A DNA stretch of 64,000 nt, taken from contig NZ_CP030280.1 in assembly GCF_003287895.1 (NCBI RefSeq), forward strand, positions 2,734,501 through 2,798,500. The letters run 5' to 3'. Shown here in pieces: positions 48,925 through 58,070 of this stretch; positions within the stretch are counted from its first letter, which is position 1, and the number at the start of each line of letters is the position of its first letter. The translations under genes and the position numbers were made by a program. The stretch is from Blautia argi. Lineage in GTDB: Bacteria > Bacillota > Clostridia > Lachnospirales > Lachnospiraceae. The notes under the pieces were generated by a model. The model saw nothing but the letters and a program-made list of their open reading frames with translations. It searched no databases and was not told the DNA's origin.

Positions 48925-49296
48925 ATGGAAATACACGAATCTGCCGAAAATTATCTGGAAACAATCCTGGTTATCGGAAAACGAAAACCCCAGGTGCGTT
49001 CTATTGATATTGCCAATGAACTTTCTTTCTCCAAGCCCAGCGTCAGCGTTGCTATGAAAAATCTCCGTGTAAACGGATACATAAATGTTGACCGGGAAGG
49101 CTTTATCACTCTGACAGAATCCGGACGTACCATTGCAGAAAAAATATATGAACGTCATGAGCTTTTAAGCGCCTGGCTGATCCATCTGGGCGTTAATCCG
49201 CAGACTGCTGCTGAAGACGCATGCCGTATGGAACACGTCATCAGCACAGAAAGCTTTCAGGCAATTAAGCGTCATACAGAAATGCACAAAAAATAA
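48925..49296 (+). CDS. DtxR/MntR-family metal-dependent regulator (short form)
   Basis: 123 residues from ATG 48925 with GGGAGGAGC upstream. Winged helix at about 4-62 (ENYLETIL, VRSIDIANELSFSKPSVSVAMKNL) and dimerisation/metal domain at about 65-123 (HELLSAWLIHLG, ACRMEHVIS). It lacks the C-terminal SH3-like domain of DtxR, as in MntR. Probably controls manganese or iron transport elsewhere; no transporter is adjacent. Confidence 0.9.
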   Translation: MEIHESAENYLETILVIGKRKPQVRSIDIANELSFSKPSVSVAMKNLRVNGYINVDREGFITLTESGRTIAEKIYERHELLSAWLIHLGVNPQTAAEDACRMEHVISTESFQAIKRHTEMHKK

Positions 49297-49313
49297 TGTT
49301 ATCCCTGTGTTAT

Positions 49314-49363
49314 ATATGGCTGCACAAAACAGTACACCAGATTCCTGTTTTGTACAGCCATAT
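49314..49363. terminator. Terminator after the DtxR-type gene
   Basis: Stem of 19 bp with one mismatch (49314-49332 with 49345-49363), 12-nt loop. No long T run on plus; T-rich flanks on both sides. May serve both convergent genes. Confidence 0.6.
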
Positions 49364-49382
49364 CCATACTCTTTCTTTTCCA

Positions 49383-50477
49383 TTACCCCTTTTGTTTCTC
49401 TGTATCCTTTAAGAGTTCCAGTCTTTTTTGGAACATTTCCCAATATTCCGGGAAAAAGGAGAACAGTTCCTGTTTTATTTGTTTTCGCTGATTCAGTCCG
49501 ATTTCTCTCACTGCCTTTTGTGCCGCCTCCCTCTGTGTCATTCGCTCTCCAAACCCGGTCTGGCAGTTGCTTCCTTCTATCTTATCGTATGCATGGAAGG
49601 CCTGATTAAAATCCATAAGCTTATGCAGGGACACTGGTTTATTCCTCTGATTCTCCACCAGAACTCCCCAGTTTCCCCAATGTCTGTCTGTATTTCCGGT
49701 CAGATAATCCAGAATATTCATCATGTAATAATTGTAGCTGTCCAGGGCTAAAACAGCTTCCCGCACACTGCCGCCATGATTCTGTATATAAATTTCAAAA
49801 GACTCCATAGATACTATGGAATACTCCTTTGACGTTATATTCCAGCTAAGTGTAACCGGCTCTTTATCAAAAAAGGCTTTTTCATATACCACCTGGCTGG
49901 CTGCAAAACATTGGCATATCTGACTTGCCAGCAATTCTCTTTCCACAGCCTCACGTCCTCCGTCTTTTAAAAGCACAAACCCTTCCTGCTTTCTCTGCCA
50001 CGCCTTGGGAAATACTCCATTTGTAGACAGGTCTTTTGCCAGGTCCTCATTATTTACTGTATATTGTCTGCCTCTCAGAGCAATATCCATAAAAACATTA
50101 TCCAGATGATTCTCATACAAATTAATTTCCCGAAAGGATACCTGTTCTCCCTTTTTCCTAACCCAGAAAACATCTGTAAGAGAGGCACACCTGTAAGACA
50201 ACGCAATCTCTGCCCTGTCACGGTCTGTCACCGCCTGCTTCATACCAATGCTGTTTAAAATTTCCTTTGCATATTTTCGGTCAAGAGTCAAAACCCGGGT
50301 GGCACACCAATAATAAAAATTGGTAATGTTATTTACCAGAGTATCAATATCCTCTTCCTCTTCCAGATAAAGCGCATAGGGCATAAAATCTTCCCGATAA
50401 ATTTTGCTGTGTCCTGCAGTGTCAATCTCTGCCGTTTTTTCGTTTTCGTGCATAATCTCATATATCTGTTTTTCCAT
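49383..50477 (-). CDS. HipA-like kinase-fold protein, orphan
   Basis: 364 residues; GAGGGGAG precedes the ATG. The C-terminal half matches the HipA kinase fold: a Lys-bearing strand GFVLLKDGG (about 166-174), ERELLASQI helix (about 180-187), catalytic loop GNTDRHWGNWGVL (about 261-273, Asp 264 and Asn 269) and LMDFNQAF (Asp 289, where HipA has the metal-binding Asp). The N-terminal 150 residues do not resemble HipA's. Proteins of this class are found in phages and mobile regions and as orphans in Clostridia. No HipB-like antitoxin or other partner is next to it. Kinase activity and target are inference. Confidence 0.72.
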   Translation of the reverse strand: MEKQIYEIMHENEKTAEIDTAGHSKIYREDFMPYALYLEEEEDIDTLVNNITNFYYWCATRVLTLDRKYAKEILNSIGMKQAVTDRDRAEIALSYRCASLTDVFWVRKKGEQVSFREINLYENHLDNVFMDIALRGRQYTVNNEDLAKDLSTNGVFPKAWQRKQEGFVLLKDGGREAVERELLASQICQCFAASQVVYEKAFFDKEPVTLSWNITSKEYSIVSMESFEIYIQNHGGSVREAVLALDSYNYYMMNILDYLTGNTDRHWGNWGVLVENQRNKPVSLHKLMDFNQAFHAYDKIEGSNCQTGFGERMTQREAAQKAVREIGLNQRKQIKQELFSFFPEYWEMFQKRLELLKDTEKQKG

Positions 50478-50602
50478 CTGGCTCCCCTCTTTCCTATCTC
50501 AGAAGTCTTCCCATACTGTTTCTTCTCTATGCTTTCATTTCCTTTTATTCTAACATGTCATCGCCTGCTTTTCTATCCCCACTTCTTTTCTCAACGCATA
50601 AA

Positions 50603-50654
50603 AAATCCGCAAAGCTGCATCTGGATTTTCCCATTCCTGCTGCTCTGCGGATTT
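50603..50654 (-). terminator. Terminator of the Pip-type gene
   Basis: On minus: stem AAATCCGCAGAGC / GCTTTGCGGATTT (12 of 13 bp) with a 26-nt loop, then TTTTTTATG. Placed 17 nt after the Pip stop. Confidence 0.7.
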
Positions 50655-50671
50655 CTCTTCTTTTCTGTATG

Positions 50672-53660
50672 TTAGGCCAGTCCTTTTTCTTCCAGCCATT
50701 CATCTAAAGTATGTTTTTTTGCCTTGATTTTTCTTGCCCTTATCTGGAATTCCCAGATGGTAAGCGCTGTGAATATCACAAAAATCACTGCCAGGAAAAT
50801 CATAGCCTCCTGTATGCTCTCTCCTCCTGAAATTGTGCTTCTGAATGCCTCTACCGTATAAGTAAACGGTACCCAGTCATGGAGATATGGTACAAAGGAG
50901 CCGGACAGTTCCAGAGGATACGTTCCTACAGAGCCTGCGAGCTGAATGACCATAAATACCAGCATCAGGAAACTTCCTACTTTACCGAAGGTATTGGTAA
51001 AGAAGTACATAATCGCCATAAAGGCAAGAGATGCCATACATGCCACTGCAAGGGTTTTTGCTGTTTCTACCGGTTCAAAACCATCGCATACATGCAGCAT
51101 GAAGACCATAACAACGGCCTGCAAAACAGCAATCAGATACAATACTGATGCCTTACTTGCCCACCAGGCAATACCGGAGGTAAGCTTACCTGAATACTTT
51201 GTCAGCGGATACATAAGGCTGAAAGCAATGCAGCCCACCCAAAGTGCCACAGACATCATATAAGGCGCCATGGCATGCCCGTTGTTTTCTACGGTTGTAA
51301 TCTGTGTTTCGTGAATATCCACAGGAGCGGCAAACATATCTACCGTATCCTCTCCTGTATTGGTTTCTTTTACTGTTTTTGCTCCGTCTGCCAGACTTTC
51401 CTCCAGTGTCTGACCTCCGTCTTTCACCTGCATAATTCCATCGCCAAGAGTCTGACTTCCTTCATAAAGCAGATTTGCACCTTCGCTGATTTGCTTTGCG
51501 CCATCACCTAACTGACTGCTGCCGCTTAACAAGGTTGTATTATTTGCTGTCAATTCTCCGGTTCCCTGTACCAAGGCGCCGGTTCCCTCTTTTAATTTCA
51601 GAGAACCGTCTGTCAGCTGACCTACCCCTGCAGTCAGAGTGGGAACGTTACCTGCCAGGGCCTGCACTCCATTGTTCAAATCCCTGCTTCCTGTCTGAAG
51701 AGTATGTAAACCTTCGTCCAAATCTGCCGCCCCGTCTTTCAGTACTTCTGTTCCCTGCTGTTTCAACTGCTGTCCACCTGCATTTGCAGTGTGAATTCCC
51801 TGTGTCAGTACGCCGGAAGCTTCTGCCAGCACAGAGGTTCCCTTCTTCACCTCTGAAACTCCTGCGGAAAGACTTCCTGTACCTGCACTTAGTTTTTCAA
51901 TTCCCGGCTGAAGCTGACCGGTTACACCGGCCTTTAACTGTCCCAGTCCATAGCTGACGCCCTGATTCAGCTGTGTTTCTGCAGCAACTGTACCATCTAT
52001 AATCTGCTGCAGTCCGGCAGACATTTCCTGTAGCTGCCCCTTCAATGTATCAGATAAAATGCCGGCTTCTGAAGGCGTCCCGGTCATTCCTGCGACAGTC
52101 TGTGAAAGTCCGGCTGCCCGTTCCATATTCTCTCCTGCCTGTGAAAGAGCTGCGCTGCTGTTGTTTAAAGCCTCTCCTGCTGCTGCAAGTCTTCCTGCCG
52201 CATCATCAGCCGCTGCTTTATTGCTCTGTGCTGCCGAAATTGCCTCATTGGCAATGGCTGCTACAGCGTCCATATCCTGGGCTTCCACAGCCTGACTGAG
52301 GGAATCATATAAATAAGAAACATCTGTACCTCCTGCTGCACCGGTATTTGCCGCTGCATAAGAGGCTGTTTCTGCACCTGCATAAGCGTTTCCGCTGCCT
52401 TCTGCAATCTGATTCAGCCTCTCCCTGAATCCCGGACACATCAAATCCCTGAACGCTTCCGGTATTCTGACTGCCCAGCATTCCCAGAAAGCTGTCAACC
52501 TTATCCTTCATGGACTGGGCTCCGGCACGAATCTGAGAAAAAGCCTCTGTATTTCCTGTCTGCAGCTGACTGCTGACAAAATCTGTACTGTCTGCCAGCT
52601 GCTTTGCTCCTGTCTGTAACTCCTCCAGACCTGCCTGCAGGCTTTCTGTTCCTGCCTGTACACTTCCCACACCGTTATCCAACTGTGCAGTCTGTGCCGG
52701 TAAGTTGGCAGTGGCTGCTTCCAGCTGCGCCAGCCCCTCATTTAGGGTCTGCAGATTGCTGTCCACCTGAGAGGCTCCGCTGCTTAAAGCTTCGCTTCCC
52801 TGTTTTGCTGCTTCTGCCCCATCTGCCAGACGGCTCGTTCCGTCCGAAAGTGCCGAAACTCCTGCTGTCAATGTAGGGAGCTGTCCATTTAACTGTACCA
52901 GCCCCTCCTTTAAGGCGGCTGCTCCGTTATCCAGTTCCTTTGCCCCGCTGCCAACTGTACTTACTCCGTCGACATAGGCTTTCAGCCCTTCTGTCAGAGT
53001 CTGGCTACCATCACGAAAGACAAGAGAACTGTCTGCCAGAGTTTTTAAATTTTCCGTAATGGTCTGATTGCCGTCCGCCAGTTCTTTGGCTCCTTCCTTT
53101 AAGGCTTTGGAACCGTCCGCTGCCTCCTGCATGCCATCTCCCACTTCCGCGATCTGGTCAAATACCGTTTCTGTATAAGTTTTAGTTACTTCCTCACGGA
53201 TACTGCTTTCTATCTTTTCCATAGCGGTTCCACTCATCTTTGAAGCAATATAGTTTGTACCCGGATTGGTATCATAGGAAAGCTCCATTTTCTGCGGATT
53301 TTCATCCGTCAAAGTTGCCGCATTAGAAGAAAAGTTCTCCGGTATGGTGATAACCATATAATAGGTTCCATCCTTCAGGCCTTCCCTTGCTGCAGACGCA
53401 TCTGTGAAGTGAAAATCCAGAGAAGCATCTTCTTTTAAGTTTTCCACCATTTGGTTTCCAACATCTAATTTTTTCCCTTCATAGACCACTGGTCTGTCTT
53501 CATTGACCACAGCCACCGGCAGCTTATCCACATTGCCATAGGGATCCCACATAGAGCCAAGAAAAAGCGTTGTATAAATTGTCGGGATTGCAATCACTGC
53601 AACCACTACCAGCAGCATCAGCTTGTTGTTCAAAAGCTTTTTCCATTCTCGCTTAAGCAT
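50672..53660 (-). CDS. YhgE/Pip-domain membrane protein, frameshifted
   Basis: About 995 residues after removing one base; ATG 53660 with AAAGGAGAT upstream. One N-terminal helix (about 12-35) then the Pip signature WDPYGNVDKLPVAVVNED. A long extracytoplasmic region holds many loose repeats of the type L-x2-G-x3-L-x2-G (for example LKEGAKELADGNQTI). The C-terminal ABC-2-like membrane part (about 760-960) has five or six helices. The break is at GGG (plus-strand CCC 52431-52433); with GG, FDVSGFRERLNQIAEG is restored. Members are linked to phage infection (Pip), type VII secretion and export of lipids; function here is unknown. Divergent from a TetR-type gene. Confidence 0.87.
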
Positions 53661-53711
53661 GTTCTTATCTCCTTTCGTATCTAGACCAAACATAGTTTAA
53701 TAGATATTGTG

Positions 53712-53740
53712 TTGATTATTTTTTCACGTTACATTATACT
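53712..53740 (+). promoter_or_regulatory. Promoter of the TetR-type gene
   Basis: TTGATT (53712-53717), 17 bp, TATACT (53735-53740). The -10 boxes of the two divergent promoters overlap, so one bound repressor could block both. Confidence 0.65.
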
Positions 53741-53761
53741 AAAGGAAAAATAAAGTGACAA
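53733..53761 (-). promoter_or_regulatory. Promoter of the Pip-type gene
   Basis: On minus: TTGTCA (53756-53761), 17 bp, TATAAT (53733-53738). It overlaps the divergent TetR-gene promoter and abuts the 33-bp dyad. Confidence 0.75.
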
Positions 53762-53794
53762 CCATTAATAGAACTGCTCTTCGTCTATTAATGG
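53762..53794. promoter_or_regulatory. Dyad operator for the TetR-type regulator
   Basis: Perfect 11-bp inverted repeat CCATTAATAGA / TCTATTAATGG with an 11-bp centre. It directly flanks the -35 of the Pip promoter and lies in the leader of the TetR-type gene, the expected place for an autoregulating repressor. Confidence 0.75.
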
Positions 53795-53861
53795 ACATAC
53801 AGCATTTTTTTGTCTATATTTTATATTTTTTTAAGATTCTGAAAAGACAGGAGGATTTATT

Positions 53862-54443
53862 ATGGCTGAAAAAACAGACCGGCGCGTGAGAAAGACAAAA
53901 GCCCAGCTCAGACTTGGGCTTGCCAGACTCATGAAGCAGAAAAGCATTAAGGAAATCACAGTAAAGGAACTGGTAAATGAGGTCGATATCAATCGTTCTA
54001 CCTTTTATCTGCACTATACGGATATTTATGACCTGCTTCATTCTATTGAAGACGAACTCACCAGAGAAATCCGGGATACCTTTCACACTCACCCGGTAAG
54101 CCCTTTCACAGAAGACAGCCTTCCTTTTGTGGAAGATATTTTCCGTATTCTGGCTGAAAATAAAGATATCTGCAACGCACTATTCGGTCCTAACGGAGAT
54201 ATCGCCTTTATTCACAGAATTGAAAACCTGATTTCCGCACACAGCCTCAACGTTCTGCGGGAAACCTTTCCCGATAATATCGAAGAACTGAAGTATTCGT
54301 ATTCCTTCTGCCTTACCGGGTGCATAGGCTTAATTAAAACCTGGCTCACATCTGATACCAATGAGTCGCCTCAGGAAATGGCTGAAATTGCTTTTAAGCT
54401 GATTATCAATGCAGTAAAAACCTTTTACCCTCAGCCTGCGTAA
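53862..54443 (+). CDS. TetR/AcrR-family regulator
   Basis: 193 residues; ACAGGAGG upstream of ATG 53862. N-terminal TetR helix-turn-helix (VRKTKAQLRLGLARLM, ITVKELVNEVDINRSTFYLHY); the C-terminal all-helical domain (about 75-190) with CLTGCIGLIKTWL resembles the regulator branch found beside Pip-type genes. Probably represses the divergent Pip gene and itself through the dyad at 53762-53794. Ligand unknown. Confidence 0.9.
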   Translation: MAEKTDRRVRKTKAQLRLGLARLMKQKSIKEITVKELVNEVDINRSTFYLHYTDIYDLLHSIEDELTREIRDTFHTHPVSPFTEDSLPFVEDIFRILAENKDICNALFGPNGDIAFIHRIENLISAHSLNVLRETFPDNIEELKYSYSFCLTGCIGLIKTWLTSDTNESPQEMAEIAFKLIINAVKTFYPQPA

Positions 54444-54459
54444 AAATAATCACATAAAA

Positions 54460-54505
54460 AGAGGTCGTCGCATATTCCTGATTGCCATTTTATGCGACGG
54501 CCTCT
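54460..54505 (+). terminator. Terminator after the TetR-type gene
   Basis: Stem of 15 bp (14 matched; 54460-54474 with 54491-54505), 16-nt loop, then a weakly T-rich tail. May be shared with the convergent DivIVA-like gene. Confidence 0.7.
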
Positions 54506-54528
54506 GTATTCTCTATTCTTTCTTTTCC

Positions 54529-55122
54529 TTATTCCTCTTCTTTTGTCATTTTTGCAGCCAGCTTTTTCTTAATTCCATTCATCCCCTGGTAAGTTTCTGC
54601 CAAACTCTGCTGCGTCTTGTTAATCACATTTACATATTCTGCAATCTTATACTGCACCTCAGAAACAGCCTGATGAACCGCCTCATAGTCTGCCTGAGAA
54701 CCAATCTGACGCTCTGCTTCCTTCCATTTTTCCCGCAGTGTCTGATTTTCTCCTCTCAAACGCAGAATTTCTCTTGCCAGCTTATCTTTTAACATCTGCT
54801 TTTCATTATCTGTGCGCACATATTCCTCATAGGCATCTTTCCATTTTGTTTCCATTTTATCCAGGGCTTCCTGAAGCCGTTGATTTTCTTCCTCCAGCCT
54901 TGTAAGTTTCTGTTCCTGTTCTTCAGCCAACTGAGAGCTGTTTGTTTCTTCCTGACGTAAAAGCCCCTCCAGCTCCTGAATCTTTGCCTGATAACCGGCA
55001 GCTTCTTCTTCCTTCTCCTTTTTCAGGCGGAAAATTTCTTCATTGGTATTTTCTACATATTCAATAACATCATCTTTTTTGTAGCCTCCTACAGAGCTAC
55101 GGAAATTTAATTCCTGTTCCAT
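54529..55122 (-). CDS. DivIVA-like coiled-coil protein
   Basis: 197 residues. The N-terminus NFRSSVGGYKKDDVIEYVEN has the DivIVA/GpsB-type membrane-targeting motif with Phe/Tyr-Lys around F6, then a long coiled coil rich in Glu, Gln and Lys (about 30-150). A short helical tail follows (YEAVHQAVSEVQYKIAEYV). Probably binds curved membrane and acts in division or polarity; it is not the canonical divIVA because it is not next to the ylm/ftsZ genes. GGGGAGAAG upstream. It lies 48 nt downstream of the DUF975 gene. Confidence 0.82.
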   Translation of the reverse strand: MEQELNFRSSVGGYKKDDVIEYVENTNEEIFRLKKEKEEEAAGYQAKIQELEGLLRQEETNSSQLAEEQEQKLTRLEEENQRLQEALDKMETKWKDAYEEYVRTDNEKQMLKDKLAREILRLRGENQTLREKWKEAERQIGSQADYEAVHQAVSEVQYKIAEYVNVINKTQQSLAETYQGMNGIKKKLAAKMTKEEE

Positions 55123-55170
55123 GGTTCTTCTCCCCTTTATATTTCTTTTAAAATATTCCCCTTACATCGT

Positions 55171-55872
55171 CTATTCTGTTCTCGTATCCTGTCCTGACCC
55201 CGAATTTTGCTTTTGCAGCCAGTCATCTCTTAACACTGCATAAAGCTCTGCCTCTGTTGCATAGTAGTATGGGAAACTCCAGAAAATTCCTGCAAGTCCA
55301 CAGGTAAATACTGCCAGCAAATCCCACCCCAGGAAGGAAAGCTGAAGACAAAAAGCGTCAAACTTCTGATTTCTCATCATCTGTCTGGAAATAGCAAAGG
55401 CGTCTTCCTGTCTGATGTCCGGCTGTTCTGCCAGAATATAAGGAACCATCATATATTCATAGGTTTTAACAATCCCCGGAATAATAAACAGCAATGTCCA
55501 GAGAAAAATCTTCAGGTTCATCAAAAACATAACCCACACAACATTTCCGTAATGAGAACCCTGAAATCCAAACAAAATCTTCGATACCGGTGCATTATAA
55601 TCTCTGTTTTCCACAAAGAAACGGCAGCCTCCCACAGTAAATACATTCCAGAGAAAAATACCAAGCAGAATAGAAAGAATACTTACGCCGATCACAACGC
55701 CCCATTCAATAAAATAGTATTCCTCGTCCCCAACACGTTCCATAGCCGTTACAACACCTGAAAGCAACATCAGAATTATACTCATAAGTACACAGGAACC
55801 ATAATTTCCTCTGAATGCTTCTTTTGCCTTTGTTTTCAGTTCCAGTCTGCTCCAATTCGCTCCATATTCCAT
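55171..55872 (-). CDS. DUF975 membrane protein
   Basis: 233 residues; GGAGGGTG upstream of ATG. N-terminal LKTKAKEAFRGNYGSCVLMSIIL is the DUF975 start. Five or six helices (about 25-45, 67-90, 115-145, 175-215). KTYEYMMVPYILAEQP and QEDAFAISRQMMRNQKFD are conserved family segments. Function unknown; family is widespread in Firmicutes. Followed by the DivIVA-like gene on the same strand. Confidence 0.88.
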   Translation of the reverse strand: MEYGANWSRLELKTKAKEAFRGNYGSCVLMSIILMLLSGVVTAMERVGDEEYYFIEWGVVIGVSILSILLGIFLWNVFTVGGCRFFVENRDYNAPVSKILFGFQGSHYGNVVWVMFLMNLKIFLWTLLFIIPGIVKTYEYMMVPYILAEQPDIRQEDAFAISRQMMRNQKFDAFCLQLSFLGWDLLAVFTCGLAGIFWSFPYYYATEAELYAVLRDDWLQKQNSGSGQDTRTE

Positions 55873-56047
55873 ACCACACCCTCCTTTTTCTTTTCTGCTG
55901 AAAAGGAATCCCGTAAATTCACTTTAATGTCAGAAAATTCTCTCGTTCTACTTTTTTTAGTATTATATTATTATATATTACTACAGTTTCTGTAAACTTT
56001 CCACAATATTCACTCCAAAAAAAATAAATATTTTTTTCAAAAAAGTG

Positions 56048-56076
56048 TTGACATTTCTCTCTCTTTACCGTATAAT
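56048..56076 (+). promoter_or_regulatory. Strong promoter of the tRNA-Arg gene
   Basis: Consensus TTGACA (56048-56053), 17 bp, TATAAT (56071-56076). The start falls near 56083, giving a 37-nt 5' leader. Confidence 0.92.
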
Positions 56077-56119
56077 CAATTTTGTTGCTGAGGAACACAG
56101 ATGACAAACAGTAACAAAT

Positions 56120-56193
56120 GTGCGTTTAGCTCAGCTGGATAGAGCGTTTGGCTACGGACCAAAAGGTCGGGGGTTCGAATCCTCTAACGCACG
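56120..56193 (+). tRNA. tRNA-Arg (anticodon ACG)
   Basis: Cloverleaf folds fully: acceptor GTGCGTT/AACGCAC, D-arm GCTC/GAGC, anticodon stem TTTGG/CCAAA with loop CTACGGA (anticodon ACG, A34 probably modified to inosine), variable AGGTC, T-arm GGGGG/CCTCT (two G-T wobbles) with TTCGAAT. Discriminator G; 3' CCA is not encoded. It lies inside a long open frame that is not itself coding here. Confidence 0.95.
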
Positions 56194-56195
56194 TA

Positions 56196-56227
56196 AACCT
56201 TATATCTTCGGATATAAGGTTTTTTTG
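56196..56227 (+). terminator. Terminator of tRNA-Arg
   Basis: 11-bp stem with a TTCG tetraloop (56196-56206, 56211-56221), then TTTTTTG. It ends three bases after the tRNA, so the next gene needs its own promoter or read-through. Confidence 0.9.
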
Positions 56228-56281
56228 TTTTTACCGAAATTTTCCTGTGCAGCACATATTCACTTTGAAAGGAGTTTTCCT

Positions 56282-57973
56282 ATGTTTACTTCATCTCATT
56301 TAAGACAGCAGCTCTCTTCTATTAACAGAAAAAGCTATCCTGCCTACAAAACTTTAAAGGGCACCTATGATTTCGGAGATTATCAGCTCTGTATTGACCA
56401 TGTGCAGGGAGATCCCTTTGCCTCTCCCTCTCACATCAGTATCCGAATTTCCAGAAAGCTTGCAGGCTTCCCGGACTTCTGCCTGGCTTCCCGGGAAACC
56501 TGTATTGCGCTTCAGGACTATCTTCTTCGAAAATTTGAGGAGCAAATTGCTTCCTATAGCTTCAAAGCAAAAGGTTCAGGCAAAAGCGGTCTGATTTCCA
56601 CCACGCACTGCGGACAGGAAATTCTGGAACGCACTGCCTGTCAGATTACTGCAAAAGAACTGATTGTGCGTTTTACTGTAGGATTTCCTGCAAACGGCAG
56701 AACCATCAATGCCTTTGAACTGGAAAAAATCTTTTTTGATTTTCTTCCTATATGTATACAGAAAGCTCTGTATTATAAAAATCTGAATAAGAAATCTGTA
56801 GAAGAGGTTATTTTCCTGGCAGAAGACCAGATGTTTGTCCGAAAAGAGCTGGAAAAGCGAAATCTTGCCGCCTTTGTCGCTGATGGTGCGATTCTGCCCA
56901 GACAGAGCGGCGTATCTCAAAAGCCCATGAAAAACAGCATACCTTTTACCTCTCCTGCCTCTCTGAAAACAGAGCTTTTCCTTCCTCACAGGGGCAAACT
57001 TACCGGTATGGGAATTCCAAAAGGCATTACTCTGATTGCAGGCGGTGGCTATCACGGCAAATCCACGCTTTTAAATGCACTGGAAACAGGTGTATATAAC
57101 CACATTTTGGGAGATGGCAGAGAATATGTTATCACAGACAGCACAGCCTTAAAGCTACGCTCAGAGGACGGCAGATTCATTAAAGATGTGGATATTTCTC
57201 TGTTTATTAATGACCTGCCGAACAAAAAAGACACCCACTGCTTCTCTACCCTGGACGCCAGCGGCAGCACCTCCCAGGCAGCAGGAATTGTAGAGGGCAT
57301 GGAAGCAGGCACAAAGCTTCTTCTTTTAGATGAGGATACCTCTGCCACCAACTTTATGGTACGGGATACCTTTATACAGCAGGTTATCAGCCGGGATAAG
57401 GAACCCATTACCCCGTTTCTGGAACGCGCCCGGGATTTGTACAGCAAGGCCGGCATTTCCACCATTCTGGTTGCCGGAAGTTCAGGCGCTTTCTTCCACA
57501 TTGCAGACACGGTCATTCAAATGGACAGTTATAAAGCGCTGGATATTACAGAAAAAGTAAAAAAACTGTGTGCCGAATATCCCCTCCTTCCTTCCCCGGC
57601 TCCTGTCTTTTCCATGCCAAATTTCCGGCGTACTATGACAGCTCCTGCAATAAAGAGAGACGCCTATAAAGAATTAAAGCTAAAAAAACAAGGGAAAGAT
57701 TCCTTTTCCATTGGAAAGGAAAACGTGGATTTGCGGTATATCGAACAGCTTGTAGATTCCGAGCAGACAGCCGCTCTTGGAGAATTGCTCCGCTATGCCA
57801 GAGAACATCTCATTGACAACAAAAAGACCGTTTCCCAAGTCATTGAGCTTTTAGAAGAAAAGCTGAAAAAAGAGGGACTTGCCGGTATCTGCAGCAGTTC
57901 TTATACCCCCTGCGGGCTTGCCATGCCAAGACGCCAGGAAATTTATTCCTGCTTTAACCGGTATCGGAGATAA
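56282..57973 (+). CDS. ABC-class predicted ATPase (COG3044-like)
   Basis: 563 residues from ATG 56282 with GAAAGGAG upstream. Not a transporter: a single cytosolic protein with a family-specific N-terminal domain (about 1-240), Walker A AGGGYHGKSTLLNAL (about 253-267), a signature-like STLDASGSTSQAAG (about 322-335), Walker B TKLLLLDEDTSATNF (about 344-358), and VAGSSGAFFHIADTVIQM after it. This is the predicted ABC-class ATPase group COG3044, whose function is unknown. The C-terminal part (about 440-563) is helical with a basic tail (MPRRQEIYSCFNRYRR). It lies just after tRNA-Arg and its terminator. Confidence 0.85.
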   Translation: MFTSSHLRQQLSSINRKSYPAYKTLKGTYDFGDYQLCIDHVQGDPFASPSHISIRISRKLAGFPDFCLASRETCIALQDYLLRKFEEQIASYSFKAKGSGKSGLISTTHCGQEILERTACQITAKELIVRFTVGFPANGRTINAFELEKIFFDFLPICIQKALYYKNLNKKSVEEVIFLAEDQMFVRKELEKRNLAAFVADGAILPRQSGVSQKPMKNSIPFTSPASLKTELFLPHRGKLTGMGIPKGITLIAGGGYHGKSTLLNALETGVYNHILGDGREYVITDSTALKLRSEDGRFIKDVDISLFINDLPNKKDTHCFSTLDASGSTSQAAGIVEGMEAGTKLLLLDEDTSATNFMVRDTFIQQVISRDKEPITPFLERARDLYSKAGISTILVAGSSGAFFHIADTVIQMDSYKALDITEKVKKLCAEYPLLPSPAPVFSMPNFRRTMTAPAIKRDAYKELKLKKQGKDSFSIGKENVDLRYIEQLVDSEQTAALGELLRYAREHLIDNKKTVSQVIELLEEKLKKEGLAGICSSSYTPCGLAMPRRQEIYSCFNRYRR

Positions 57974-58002
57974 GGCAGAAAATACTTCTCTTCTCTAAAA
58001 TA

Positions 58003-58062
58003 ATTGGGAATATTTATACCTCTCCCCAAAACCGGTTCGTATAAATATTCCCAATATTTTTT
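58003..58062. terminator. Bidirectional terminator after the COG3044-type gene
   Basis: Perfect 17-bp stem (58003-58019 with 58039-58055), 19-nt loop, then ATTTTTTT. Shared with the convergent LplC-type permease gene. Confidence 0.85.
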
Positions 58063-58070
58063 TAATCTTT

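Noticed and set aside
51300..53200. Tandem repeat array in the Pip-type gene
   Set aside because: The repeats are at protein level (L-x2-G heptad-like pattern of the family); the DNA copies differ and do not form a true tandem array.
56120..56281. N-terminal extension of the COG3044-type protein through the tRNA gene
   Set aside because: The open frame runs through a perfect tRNA and its terminator; the real start is ATG 56282 with its own ribosome binding site.
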